From positions 372,001-436,000 of the forward strand of contig NZ_CP053835.1 of the NCBI RefSeq assembly GCF_013201725.1: a stretch of 64,000 bases of DNA, given 5' to 3'. Source of the DNA: Arcobacter defluvii (GTDB lineage Bacteria > Campylobacterota > Campylobacteria > Campylobacterales > Arcobacteraceae). Each line of letters begins with the position of its first letter. The stretch's first letter is position 1. Below are positions 44,657 to 53,112 of the stretch, piece after piece. The notes under the pieces were generated by a model that worked only from the letters and a program-made list of their open reading frames with translations, had not been told where the DNA came from and made no database searches. A program made the translations under genes and the position numbers.

Positions 44657-45883
44657 CTACTTTGATATTTCTTTAAATTCTTTAAAATCTTTTATGATTT
44701 TTGTAGTTTCTTCATCAATCAATTCAAGAGAGTTTTTTAATCTATTTTCAATATTTTCATCATACTCTTCTAAACCTTTTTTGAATTTCCATTCAACTTT
44801 TTCCATATCAGCTTTCATAGTTTCAATACTTTTTACAATATTTGTATAGATTGCTTTTAGATTATCAGAACTTAAATTACCCATATGAGAATTTAGTTTT
44901 TCTATATTTGCATTTAATAATTCTGCATTTAAAGCATATAAATCTTTTTGTTTTTCAAAACTTTTTATTGTTGTTTGCATATTTAAAGTCATATCTTTTA
45001 ACATAATTGATAATTTCTCATTATTATCAATATTTTCTGCAATTTTAGAAGATAAAATCAACTCTTTTTTCAAAATTTCTTCTAAAACTTCAAATCTGTG
45101 TTCAATTGAAGAATTAATATTATCTAAAATATCACTTGATGTTAATTGATTAAATACTTCACTCATTTTTGTAAAATTATCTAAATTACTTTTTATATGG
45201 ATTGATTCGATATCAACTTTTGTCCAGAAAAAATGTTTAGTATTTTCTTTAATTACAAATGTATCATGATCAAATCTACTCATCCCAATTTTTTCAAAGA
45301 ATATCCACCAAATTGATAAAAAAATACCATAAATAGAAACATAAAATGCAGTACCAACTCCACCTAAAAGCTTTGAAATTTCACCTTCTAATGCACTTGT
45401 TGTTCCAGATGTAAAATCAGGCATACTAAGAGCAATAGAGATAAAAGTTCCTAAAATCCCTAATGTTGGGAAAATTCCTGATGCAATTGAAGAAAAGTTT
45501 GTATTTCTTATGTTACTTGTGTAATCTTTTAAAAAGTCATCTACACTTCCATTTGCTTTTGTTGTTTCACCAATAGTTAATAAATTTTTATTGATATACT
45601 CTTTTAAATTAAAAGCTAACTCATAATATTGTGTTCTAAACTTACAAGAAACATAATATGCATTATGTTTTACAAAAAATAGATAAATAAAAAATATAAA
45701 ACCAATTAAAACAACACTATGAATCTCTACTTTCAAAGGAAAATATCCCAAAAAACACAATAAAATAATTGCAAATAAAGCAGCAGGCACAGTAAGTAGT
45801 GTAAAAATCCTAGATTGAGGTTTACAAGTCGTGTAAAATTTTGAATTTAGTTCAATAAAATCATCATCTGTGAACATGAACAT
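44657..45883 (-). CDS. MotA/TolQ/ExbB-family proton channel with long coiled-coil tail
   Basis: A 408-residue membrane protein. It has four membrane segments (about 28-48, 53-72, 133-155 and 175-198), with the conserved channel motif in SIASGIFPTLGILGTFISIAL and LLGGVGTAFYVSIYGIFLSI. After the last segment comes a cytoplasmic helical tail of about 200 residues rich in E, K, I and N. MotA-type proteins form pentamers around two MotB-type subunits and use ion flow to rotate. Flagellar MotA has no such tail, while Zorya-type ZorA does. Flagellar genes and ZorC/D/E partners are absent here. Confidence 0.85.
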   Translation of the reverse strand: MFMFTDDDFIELNSKFYTTCKPQSRIFTLLTVPAALFAIILLCFLGYFPLKVEIHSVVLIGFIFFIYLFFVKHNAYYVSCKFRTQYYELAFNLKEYINKNLLTIGETTKANGSVDDFLKDYTSNIRNTNFSSIASGIFPTLGILGTFISIALSMPDFTSGTTSALEGEISKLLGGVGTAFYVSIYGIFLSIWWIFFEKIGMSRFDHDTFVIKENTKHFFWTKVDIESIHIKSNLDNFTKMSEVFNQLTSSDILDNINSSIEHRFEVLEEILKKELILSSKIAENIDNNEKLSIMLKDMTLNMQTTIKSFEKQKDLYALNAELLNANIEKLNSHMGNLSSDNLKAIYTNIVKSIETMKADMEKVEWKFKKGLEEYDENIENRLKNSLELIDEETTKIIKDFKEFKEISK

Positions 45884-46036
45884 TCCTTATAATGTTAATT
45901 AATATAAAACTGGAAGTTTAGCATATTATTATATTAAAAGGTAAATTTTTTATAACTAAAAATAACATTATAAATAAATTTACAACAATTAAAAGGTAAA
46001 ATACTAAAAAACAAAGAAAGAATAAAAAGTAATATT

Positions 46037-47314
46037 ATGCTAAAAAATATTTTAACTCTATTATTTATCACATCATATATTTATGCTTCAGAAGAAAAAT
46101 ATACTATTTCAGTTTGTGTAACTTCTAATCTTGAAAATGCACTTGTATGTAAAAAAAGAATTTTTGACAAAATGCAAGGAGATGTTTTTATCGTAAAAGA
46201 TAAAAAAGAAAAATTTCATACATATTTAAATATTTATAATAATAAAGAAGAAGCACTTATTGCTATTAAATCAACTTCATCTTATGTAAAAAAACAAAAA
46301 CCTTATGTGAAATTATTAGAAAATGAAGTTTTGTTTTCTAAATCAAAAAACAAAATATTTATTGATTTAAATAATCCAATTAAACCTATTGTTGAAACAA
46401 TTGTTGTAAAAAAAGAGAATATTGCTGATATAAAAGAAGAAAAAAAAGAAGAGAAAAAATTTAAAGAAGAATTTCCCTTAGTTTCAGTTGTTCCAAATAT
46501 GGAAGAGTTAAAACTTGTAGGTTCTTATCCTTTTCCTGAAGGAAAAAAATTTGTAGATGATGATGTGATTATAGAAGAAAAACCTGAGATAAAAGAAGAA
46601 CCAATTCAAAAAGAAGTTGTTTTAGAAGAAAAAAATGATGTTTCAGATGAAACACCATATGAAGAAGAAATAAGACAAATTAGTATGGATGAATTTGATA
46701 AAGCTTATGAAGAGGAAGAAAATAAAGTTCAAAAAATAACAAAAAGTTATGAGAAAATAAAACCAGTAAAAAAAGAGATAAAAAAAGTTAGTTTACCAAA
46801 AGAGAAAAAAGAAAAGGTAGATTATAGTTCAAATGTTTTAGATTATCAACAGCTGATAATTGAGGTTGATTCTGTAACAAATTATATGACAGTAAAAGCT
46901 CAAATAAATGACCATTTACAAAAAATAAAAACATATAGAGTTTCAACTGGGAAAAAAGATGTAAAAAAACCATTTGGGGTTGGAAAAATTTCTCAGATTT
47001 CTTTAAATCCAGTTTGGTATCCAACCGCTGATACAATAAAAAGTTTTAGAAAAAGAGGAATTTATCTTCCTTCTGTTGTACCTCCTGGAGATAAATACAA
47101 CTATATGGGAGCTGCAAAAATAAATCTTACACATATTGTTGATGGGAAAAATACTTTTAGAATACATGGTACTTTAAATGAAAAAACAATAGGAACTAAT
47201 GAATCAGCAGGATGTATAAGAATGAAAAATAGTGATGTTTTACAACTTGCAAATTTAATAAATGATTTTGCAAGTATGAAAAGTATGGATAAAGTAAAAG
47301 TTGTTTTGAAGTGA
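46037..47314 (+). CDS. L,D-transpeptidase with N-terminal SPOR-like region
   Basis: A 425-residue exported protein. A signal peptide (LTLLFITSYIYASE) is followed by a SPOR-like fold of about 80 residues (YTISVCVTSNLENALVCKK...). Next is a charged, low-complexity linker (about 115-265) full of E and K, then a YkuD domain (about 275-425) with HGTLNEKTIGTNESAGCIRM: the catalytic C393 with upstream histidine. YkuD enzymes form 3-3 cross-links or attach lipoproteins to peptidoglycan. SPOR regions bind denuded glycan, so septal targeting is plausible. It is divergent from the motor genes. Confidence 0.88.
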   Translation: MLKNILTLLFITSYIYASEEKYTISVCVTSNLENALVCKKRIFDKMQGDVFIVKDKKEKFHTYLNIYNNKEEALIAIKSTSSYVKKQKPYVKLLENEVLFSKSKNKIFIDLNNPIKPIVETIVVKKENIADIKEEKKEEKKFKEEFPLVSVVPNMEELKLVGSYPFPEGKKFVDDDVIIEEKPEIKEEPIQKEVVLEEKNDVSDETPYEEEIRQISMDEFDKAYEEEENKVQKITKSYEKIKPVKKEIKKVSLPKEKKEKVDYSSNVLDYQQLIIEVDSVTNYMTVKAQINDHLQKIKTYRVSTGKKDVKKPFGVGKISQISLNPVWYPTADTIKSFRKRGIYLPSVVPPGDKYNYMGAAKINLTHIVDGKNTFRIHGTLNEKTIGTNESAGCIRMKNSDVLQLANLINDFASMKSMDKVKVVLK

Positions 47315-47383
47315 TAATTTGAGTTATGAAGATTATATTAAATAAAGAGTAGAATCAAATATCAAAATATAAAGGATAAGATT

Positions 47384-47986
47384 ATGCAAAATATGTCAAA
47401 AATGATTAGATTAGGTTTAGTAGTTGCTGGTACTTTATCAGTTATAACAAGTAGTGTTATTGCCGAAGATTTACCAAATCGAGGTCCAATAGAATTTTCA
47501 ACTTATGATATAAATAACGATGGATTTGTAAGTGAAAAAGAGTTTAATGAAATAAGAGAAAAAAGAATGGAGCAAAAAGCATCAGCTGGAATGCCTATGA
47601 AAAATGCAATCAATGCTCCTGATTTTACTTCTTTAGATACAAATAAAGATGGAAAATTAACTGAACTTGAGTTATTAAAAGGTCAAAATAAACAAATGCA
47701 ACTTAACCAAGGAAATAGGGGAATGGGGCAAGGAATAAATGGTAAAGGTATGGGAAAAGGTTACAATATGCCAGCATTTGAAAGTTTTGATTTAAATAAT
47801 GATGGAAAAATCAGTGAAAAAGAGATGGAAGAAGTTAGAGAAAAAAGAATGGAACAAAAAGCATCTGAAGGAAAAATGATGAGAAATATTGGTAATCAAC
47901 CAATGTTTTCAGACATAGATACAAATAATGATGGAAATATAACTAAAGAAGAGTTCTTAAATCATCAAATGAAACAAAGACAATAA
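47384..47986 (+). CDS. Periplasmic protein with four EF-hands
   Basis: A 200-residue protein with a signal peptide (cleavage after about residue 28, VIAEDL) and four EF-hand calcium loops at residues 42-53, 85-96, 136-147 and 179-190 (for example DINNDGFVSEKE and DTNNDGNITKEE). The two halves are near copies: each has a DxNNDG loop, then EKRMEQKAS, then a second loop. A Gly/Met-rich linker (about 108-130) joins them. It probably binds calcium in the periplasm. It is followed by a terminator. Confidence 0.88.
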   Translation: MQNMSKMIRLGLVVAGTLSVITSSVIAEDLPNRGPIEFSTYDINNDGFVSEKEFNEIREKRMEQKASAGMPMKNAINAPDFTSLDTNKDGKLTELELLKGQNKQMQLNQGNRGMGQGINGKGMGKGYNMPAFESFDLNNDGKISEKEMEEVREKRMEQKASEGKMMRNIGNQPMFSDIDTNNDGNITKEEFLNHQMKQRQ

Positions 47987-47990
47987 TTTT

Positions 47991-48028
47991 ATATTGAGGG
48001 TGTTTTTTTATGCCCTCAATATTTTTTA
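47991..48028 (+). terminator. Terminator of the EF-hand gene
   Basis: A 10-bp stem ATATTGAGGG (47991-48000) with CCCTCAATAT (48013-48022), followed by TTTTTTA. Confidence 0.85.
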
Positions 48029-48103
48029 TTCTTATATAAATACTAACTCAACCTATGCTAATATCCCAACCAAAATTATAAACTCAAATATAAAAAAGAA
48101 TAT

Positions 48104-48895
48104 ATGAAAAAAATAACAGAAGAATTTATAGCAAAACATCAGCCTTATTTATATAATTTGGCTTTACGATTAGTTTATTATAAAGAAGATGCTTTAGATT
48201 TAACAAACGATGTTTGGATTAAAATTATTGAAAGTATTGATACTTTTGAAGAAAAATCTGAGTTTAAAACTTGGGCTTATCGTATTATGATTAATTGCTT
48301 TTTAAATCAAAAAAGAAAATATAGAGACCTTACTTTTGAGAATTTTGCTAATACAATGGATAATTTAAAAAACTCTATGTTATCAGATGAATATGATGAA
48401 CCTTTCAAACAACTTTTGATTGAAGAGGCAAAAATTGGATGTATGAGAGGAATGCTTTTGTGTTTAAATCCTGAACAAAGAGCAATTCTAATTATTGGAG
48501 ATATTTTTGAAATAAATAGTGATATTTCAAGTGAAATATTTTCTATTTCTAAAGAAAATTTTAGAAAAAAATTATCTCGTGCAAGAAGTGATTTGTATAA
48601 TTTTATGAACAATCATTGCTCACTTATAAATAAACAAAATTCTTGTAAATGTGAACAAAAAACAAAAGCATTGATTGAAAAAGGTTATGTAAATCCTAAG
48701 AACATAGAGTTTTTTGCAAGTTTCCAAAATACAATTAAAAATACTATAAAAACAAAATCAAATAATCTTGATTTAACTATGGAAAAACTATATAAAGATT
48801 TATATCAAGAACATCCTTTTTACGAAAGTGATATAAAAATATTTGCAATAAATATACTAAAAAATGAAGAAATTAAAGAAATATTTGAATTATAG
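48104..48895 (+). CDS. ECF-type RNA polymerase sigma factor with cysteine-containing extension
   Basis: A 263-residue sigma factor. Region 2 (about 10-75) shows HQPYLYNLALRLVYYKEDALDL and EEKSEFKTWAYRIMINCFLN. Region 4 (about 110-170) has LCLNPEQRAILIIGDIFEI and a helix-turn-helix ISKENFRKKLSRARSDLY. Beyond that is an extension of about 90 residues with a cysteine cluster (HCSLINKQNSCKCEQKTKALIEKG), known in one ECF group and possibly metal or redox-sensing. No anti-sigma gene is adjacent. Downstream genes are an ABM-like protein and an AraC regulator. Confidence 0.87.
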   Translation: MKKITEEFIAKHQPYLYNLALRLVYYKEDALDLTNDVWIKIIESIDTFEEKSEFKTWAYRIMINCFLNQKRKYRDLTFENFANTMDNLKNSMLSDEYDEPFKQLLIEEAKIGCMRGMLLCLNPEQRAILIIGDIFEINSDISSEIFSISKENFRKKLSRARSDLYNFMNNHCSLINKQNSCKCEQKTKALIEKGYVNPKNIEFFASFQNTIKNTIKTKSNNLDLTMEKLYKDLYQEHPFYESDIKIFAINILKNEEIKEIFEL

Positions 48896-48969
48896 TGTCA
48901 CACAATATTTTTTAATGTGTCTAAATATAAAGAGATAGAAATATCTTAATATATTAAAAGGAGTCACTT

Positions 48970-49290
48970 ATGACACAATTAAAAAACATTAGTAATTTTG
49001 TAGGAATGGAGTTTGCTACATTCAAACTAAAAGAGGGAATTACAGAAGAAACTATGCTTCAAATAATAAACGAAGTTGATAAAAATTTTTTACAAAAAGA
49101 AGAAGGTTTTCTAGGTCATTGCACATTAAAAGGAAATGATGGTGTTTATGCAGATGTTGCTTTTGCAACGACACAAGAAAAAGCACAAGAAATTTGTGCT
49201 AAATGGATGGAAAATGACTTGGCTTTGAAATATATAGAACTTATTGATGAATCAAGTGTAAATATGACATTTTGGAATAGAATTAAGTAA
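48970..49290 (+). CDS. ABM-like dimeric alpha/beta-barrel protein (hypothetical)
   Basis: A 106-residue protein with the ferredoxin-like pattern of antibiotic-biosynthesis-monooxygenase and stress-response dimeric barrels: a strand (GMEFATFKLKEG), helix (ETMLQIINEVDKNF), a GFLGHCTLKGNDGVYADVAFAT strand pair, then a helix with ALKYIELIDE. Its substrate is unknown; relatives cover oxygenases, haem-degrading enzymes and unknown stress proteins. It lies 74 bases after the sigma factor and has AAAAGGAG before its ATG, so it could be a sigma target. Confidence 0.65.
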   Translation: MTQLKNISNFVGMEFATFKLKEGITEETMLQIINEVDKNFLQKEEGFLGHCTLKGNDGVYADVAFATTQEKAQEICAKWMENDLALKYIELIDESSVNMTFWNRIK

Positions 49291-49375
49291 TACTATATAA
49301 TATAGCAATAGTGGAGTAGTTTTAATTTTTAAATCTTAATACAATTTCTATACAAAAGAGTTTGAAAGAGAGCAT

Positions 49376-50203
49376 ATGAGTAAGATGGTAAAAGATGATT
49401 ATATTCAAAGTGTGTGTAGAGTCATTTTGTATATTGAGCAAAATTATAATAGTGCTTTAAATCTTGAGGAATTATCGAAGGTTGCTAGTTTTTCTAAATA
49501 CCATTTTCATAGAATTTTTAAATCAGTTGTAGGTGAAAGTATAGGTAATTATATTAGAAGAGTTAGGTTATCAAATAGTACTTTACAGTTTAAAACAAAT
49601 CAAAAAATTACTCAAATTGCAATGAACTGTGGATATGAAACCAATGCTTCTTTTTCAAAAGCTTTTAAAAAGCATTTTGGAATAACTCCTAAAGTATTTG
49701 CCAAAAATGCAAAATTAAAAAGAGGAAATAAAATGTTAGAGCCAAAAATAGTAAAGCTAGAAGATATAGAGATTTTGTATGTAAGAAAAACAGGTGAATA
49801 TACAAAATGTAGTATTAAAGCATGGGAAACTCTTATAAATTTTGTGAGCAAAGAATATTTTATAAGAGATGATGTCATGATGTTTGGAATAGGGCATGAT
49901 AATCCACATGTTACTGATGCAGATAAACTAAGATATGATGCTTGTGTTTCTTGGGTTGATAAAACAATTCAAACAAAAGGTGAAATTCAAAGTAAAATAA
50001 TAGATGGTGGCAAATATGCTGTATTCTTACATAAGGGCGATTATATAAAGTTGATTAATACATATGATGGTGTATCAAATTGGATTGTTGAAAGTGGAGT
50101 TAGATTAAGAGATTTGCCTATTTTTGAAAAATATTTGAATAAGAATCCAATTACTTGTAATAAAGATGATTTAAGAACGGAGATTTATATTCCAATTATT
50201 TGA
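49376..50203 (+). CDS. AraC-family regulator with GyrI-like effector domain
   Basis: A 275-residue regulator. Residues about 8-105 are the AraC DNA-binding domain with two helix-turn-helices (LNLEELSKVASFSKYHFHRIF and KITQIAMNCGYETNASFSKAF, ending FGITPKVF). Residues about 120-275 form a GyrI/SOUL-like ligand domain (VRKTGEYTKCSIKAWETL, then a late GGKYAVFLHKGDY). Rob, SoxS-like and BmrR-like proteins share this layout and respond to small, often aromatic, ligands. The last codons form one arm of a 17-bp inverted repeat. Confidence 0.92.
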   Translation: MSKMVKDDYIQSVCRVILYIEQNYNSALNLEELSKVASFSKYHFHRIFKSVVGESIGNYIRRVRLSNSTLQFKTNQKITQIAMNCGYETNASFSKAFKKHFGITPKVFAKNAKLKRGNKMLEPKIVKLEDIEILYVRKTGEYTKCSIKAWETLINFVSKEYFIRDDVMMFGIGHDNPHVTDADKLRYDACVSWVDKTIQTKGEIQSKIIDGGKYAVFLHKGDYIKLINTYDGVSNWIVESGVRLRDLPIFEKYLNKNPITCNKDDLRTEIYIPII

Positions 50204-50220
50204 TAATTGGAATATAAATC
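50182..50220. terminator. 17-bp perfect inverted repeat at the end of the AraC-type gene
   Basis: A 17-bp stem (50182-50198 with 50204-50220) and a five-base loop containing the stop codon. It is AT-rich and lacks a distinct T-tract. The rest of the gap to recQ (50221-50364) holds a probable recQ promoter and a short open stretch on the minus strand. Confidence 0.55.
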
Positions 50221-50364
50221 ACTTTATCCTAATATTCTGAAAAGCATCTTTTTAGAAGTATTTATATTAGATTTTATATCAAAACCATTTAATATATAAG
50301 CTCTAATTTTTTTAATATTGATGACTGTGATATACCCTTAATTCAAACTATGTTACCATCCTAA

Positions 50365-52464
50365 ATGAATAAAAAATACCAAATACTAAAAGATATTTTC
50401 GGACACGAGCAGTTTAGAAGCTTTCAAGAAGAGGTTGTTGATTGCATTATTAACAAACAAGATGTTTTGACGATTTTACCAACTGGTGGTGGAAAATCAC
50501 TTTGTTATCAACTTCCTACACTTCTTATGGATGGAACTACTGTTGTAATTTCTCCTCTTATTGCACTTATGCAAGACCAGATAAAAGCTTTGAATGATTT
50601 GAATATTAGTGCCGAAATGATAAGTTCAGCAACTTCAAATGATGAAAATAGTTTCACTCTTCAAAAGCTTTTAAATGGCGAGTTAAAATTTATTTATGTG
50701 GCACCTGAAAGGTTCACTTCAAATGAGTTTGTAGCAGTTTTACAGCGAATAAATATAAACTATTTTGTAATAGATGAAGCCCATTGTGTTTCTGCTTGGG
50801 GTCATGAGTTTAGGGCTGAGTATAGAAATCTCGATAGATTAAAAAGATTTTTTCCAAATACTGCAATTTGCGCATTTACTGCAACTGCTACAAAAAAAGT
50901 TGAAGCTGATATTGCTTCCTCTTTGAACTTGCAAAATCCTAGACATTTTAGAGCAAAAACTGTAAGAGATAATCTTGATATAAAAGTAGAACCACGAATT
51001 GCAAATGGGAAAACTCAAATATTAAATTTCCTAAAAACCCACAAAGGTTTATGTGGGATTATTTATACTTTCACAAGAAAAGAAGCTGAATCAACAGCTG
51101 AGTTTTTAAGTGAAAGTGGATATAGCGCAAAAGCTTATCATGCAGGACTTAGTAATGATAGAAAAAATGAAGTTTTTAATGATTTTGTATATGAAAAAAT
51201 AGATATTGTGGTAGCAACAATCGCTTTTGGTATGGGAATTGATAAATCAAATATCCGTTTTGTAATACATACTTCATTGCCTAAAACCCTTGAAAATTAT
51301 TATCAAGAAATAGGAAGAGCTGGTCGTGATGGTGAAATGTCTTATGTTTATATGCTTTATTCAAAATCTGATGAGGTAAAAAGAAAAATCCAAATTGAAG
51401 AAGCTATAGATAATGCTTACAAACAAACTGGACTTGATAAGTTAGAGTTTATGTATAGATATTGTGTGAGTAATAATTGCCGTCATAAGATGATTGCAGG
51501 TTATTTTGAAGATGAGATAGAAGCTTGTAAAACTCTATGTGATAACTGCACAAAAGGTGAAGTGGATCAGGTTGATGTGAGTGTGGATGCTCAAAAACTT
51601 CTAAGTGCCATTTATAGAAGTGAACAAAGATTTGGATTAAATCATATTATTGATATTTTACGTGGTTCAAAAAATCAAAAGTTATTAGATTTTGGACATG
51701 ATAAACTAAGCGTTTATAATCTAGGAATTGATAAAAGCAAAAATGAGTGGATAGCAATTGCAGATAAATTAATAGATATTCAAGCACTTACTTTAGGGGA
51801 ATTTCGAGCCTTGAAAATAAGTTCTTTAGGTTTAGAGATTTTAAAAGGTAAAGAAAAACTTTTTATTGATAGTGATAAACTAGGAATTGCTTCAAAAATC
51901 CAAGAAGAAGAGACTGAGTTAAGTTTTGATGAGCTAATTTATGAAAGATTCAGAACCTTACGAAGAGAGATAGCATTAGAACATGAAATTCCAGCTTATG
52001 TGATATTTGGAGATAAAACTTTAAAAGAGTTTGCCCTAAAGTTGCCAATTACAAAAGATGAAATGTTAAATATAAATGGCGTTGGTCTTGTAAAATATGA
52101 AAAATATGGAGAGACTTTTTTAAATTTATGCAAAGAGATAAAAGATGAATTTAAAGAAAAACTTGAACAAAAAGAGCCTTTAAAGAAACTAACAAAAACA
52201 TATCTTGAAACTTATGAACTTTTAAATGAAGGAAAAAGTGTAGAAGAGATAGCCCAAATTAGAGATTTAGGATTAACTTCTGTTCTAGGTCATATTTCAG
52301 TTTTGACTGAACATGAAAAAATCTCAAAAGAGAAAAAAGAAGAGTTATTAAAACCCCTTGAAATTCCTTTAAATATAAAAGCTTGGATAGAAGAGGGAAC
52401 AAAACTTGAAAGTTTAAAAGAGTTAAGACAATATTTGTATTTGTATGAATATTTATCAAAATAA
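50365..52464 (+). CDS. recQ: ATP-dependent DNA helicase RecQ
   Basis: RecQ unwinds DNA 3' to 5' and acts in recombination repair. The 699-residue protein has Walker A LPTGGGKSLCYQLP, the DEAH box in VIDEAHCVSAWGHEFR, the SAT motif FTATATKKVE, and helicase motif VI HTSLPKTLENYYQEIGRAGR. The RQC zinc site is built from cysteines in RYCVSNNCRH and ACKTLCDNC, and an HRDC domain at about 520-600 (IALEHEIPAYVIFGD) follows. A C-terminal helix-turn-helix-like region (about 610-690) completes it. It has its own promoter region. Confidence 0.96.
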   Translation: MNKKYQILKDIFGHEQFRSFQEEVVDCIINKQDVLTILPTGGGKSLCYQLPTLLMDGTTVVISPLIALMQDQIKALNDLNISAEMISSATSNDENSFTLQKLLNGELKFIYVAPERFTSNEFVAVLQRININYFVIDEAHCVSAWGHEFRAEYRNLDRLKRFFPNTAICAFTATATKKVEADIASSLNLQNPRHFRAKTVRDNLDIKVEPRIANGKTQILNFLKTHKGLCGIIYTFTRKEAESTAEFLSESGYSAKAYHAGLSNDRKNEVFNDFVYEKIDIVVATIAFGMGIDKSNIRFVIHTSLPKTLENYYQEIGRAGRDGEMSYVYMLYSKSDEVKRKIQIEEAIDNAYKQTGLDKLEFMYRYCVSNNCRHKMIAGYFEDEIEACKTLCDNCTKGEVDQVDVSVDAQKLLSAIYRSEQRFGLNHIIDILRGSKNQKLLDFGHDKLSVYNLGIDKSKNEWIAIADKLIDIQALTLGEFRALKISSLGLEILKGKEKLFIDSDKLGIASKIQEEETELSFDELIYERFRTLRREIALEHEIPAYVIFGDKTLKEFALKLPITKDEMLNINGVGLVKYEKYGETFLNLCKEIKDEFKEKLEQKEPLKKLTKTYLETYELLNEGKSVEEIAQIRDLGLTSVLGHISVLTEHEKISKEKKEELLKPLEIPLNIKAWIEEGTKLESLKELRQYLYLYEYLSK

Positions 52465-52478
52465 TTCATAAATTAGAC

Positions 52479-52520
52479 TTGACAATAAATATATCATATG
52501 ATAATATCTTCATATGATAA
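52479..52520 (+). promoter_or_regulatory. Promoter with palindromic operator of the copZ-arsR-copA operon
   Basis: A consensus -35 TTGACA (52479-52484) and TAATAT (52502-52507) are spaced by 17 bases. The spacer holds a perfect 12-bp palindrome, TATCATATGATA at 52492-52503, and the core CATATGATA recurs 16 bases later at 52511-52519. The palindrome lies where an ArsR-type repressor would block RNA polymerase. Confidence 0.7.
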
Positions 52521-52545
52521 AATTAACATATAAAATGGAGTAATT

Positions 52546-52752
52546 ATGAAAAAAACATTTAAAGCAAAAAATATCTCTTGCATGAAATGTGCAAACTTGA
52601 TAAAAGGTTCTTTAGAAGATGATTTTGGAGCAATTGAAGTTAACTTAGAATCAAGTCCAAAAGAAGTTACTGTTAATATAGAAAATGAAGAACAAGAAGC
52701 AAATTTTAAAGCAGAAATGAGTTCAATCGGATTTGAAATTATAGAAGAGTAA
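52546..52752 (+). CDS. copZ: Copper chaperone, HMA domain (CopZ-like)
   Basis: A 68-residue heavy-metal-associated protein with the CxxC site C12-M-K-C15 (ISCMKCANLI) and the betaalphabeta pattern of HMA domains. It would hand Cu(I) to the ATPase CopA two genes downstream. It is the first gene of a tight operon (1-base gap to the ArsR gene). The missing canonical methionine before the site (GMTCxxC) is replaced by NISCMKC. Confidence 0.88.
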   Translation: MKKTFKAKNISCMKCANLIKGSLEDDFGAIEVNLESSPKEVTVNIENEEQEANFKAEMSSIGFEIIEE

Positions 52753-52753
52753 T

Positions 52754-53110
52754 ATGAGTAATTCGAAACAACTTATTCGTTCTTGTTGTGAAGATGTAAG
52801 TTATATTTGTGATATAGAAAAAAAATTACCAAATGAGGGTGAACTTACCCAATTAAGCAATATTTTTAAAGCACTAAACGATCCCATTCGTGTAAAAATT
52901 TTATTTGCTCTTTTAGAATATGAAATTTGTGTGGGAGAGATGGTGAATTTATTGCAAATCCCTCAATCTCATGTTTCCCATCAACTCAGAATTTTAAGAA
53001 AATATGGAATTGTTGAGTTTACAAAAGATAAAAAAATGTCTTTTTATTATATAAAAAATGAGTATATAAAAACATTATTGATACTTGCGCAAAAGGGCAT
53101 AAAGGAATAA
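52754..53110 (+). CDS. ArsR-family metal-responsive repressor
   Basis: A 118-residue winged-helix repressor: FKALNDPIRVKILFALL (helices 2-3), ICVGEMVNLLQIPQSHVSHQLRILRKYGIVEF (recognition helix and start of the wing) and MSFYYIK (wing end). Cysteines C11, C12 and C19 at the N-terminus and C59 near the ELCVCD position of the CadC/SmtB family could bind Cu(I), Cd or Zn. It sits between copZ and copA and probably represses the operon through the palindrome upstream. Confidence 0.88.
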   Translation: MSNSKQLIRSCCEDVSYICDIEKKLPNEGELTQLSNIFKALNDPIRVKILFALLEYEICVGEMVNLLQIPQSHVSHQLRILRKYGIVEFTKDKKMSFYYIKNEYIKTLLILAQKGIKE

Positions 53111-53112
53111 AA

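Noticed and set aside
43619-45883. Complete Zorya defence system
   Set aside because: Only the MotA/MotB-like pair and a small gene are present; no ZorC, ZorD or ZorE-like gene lies within several kilobases.
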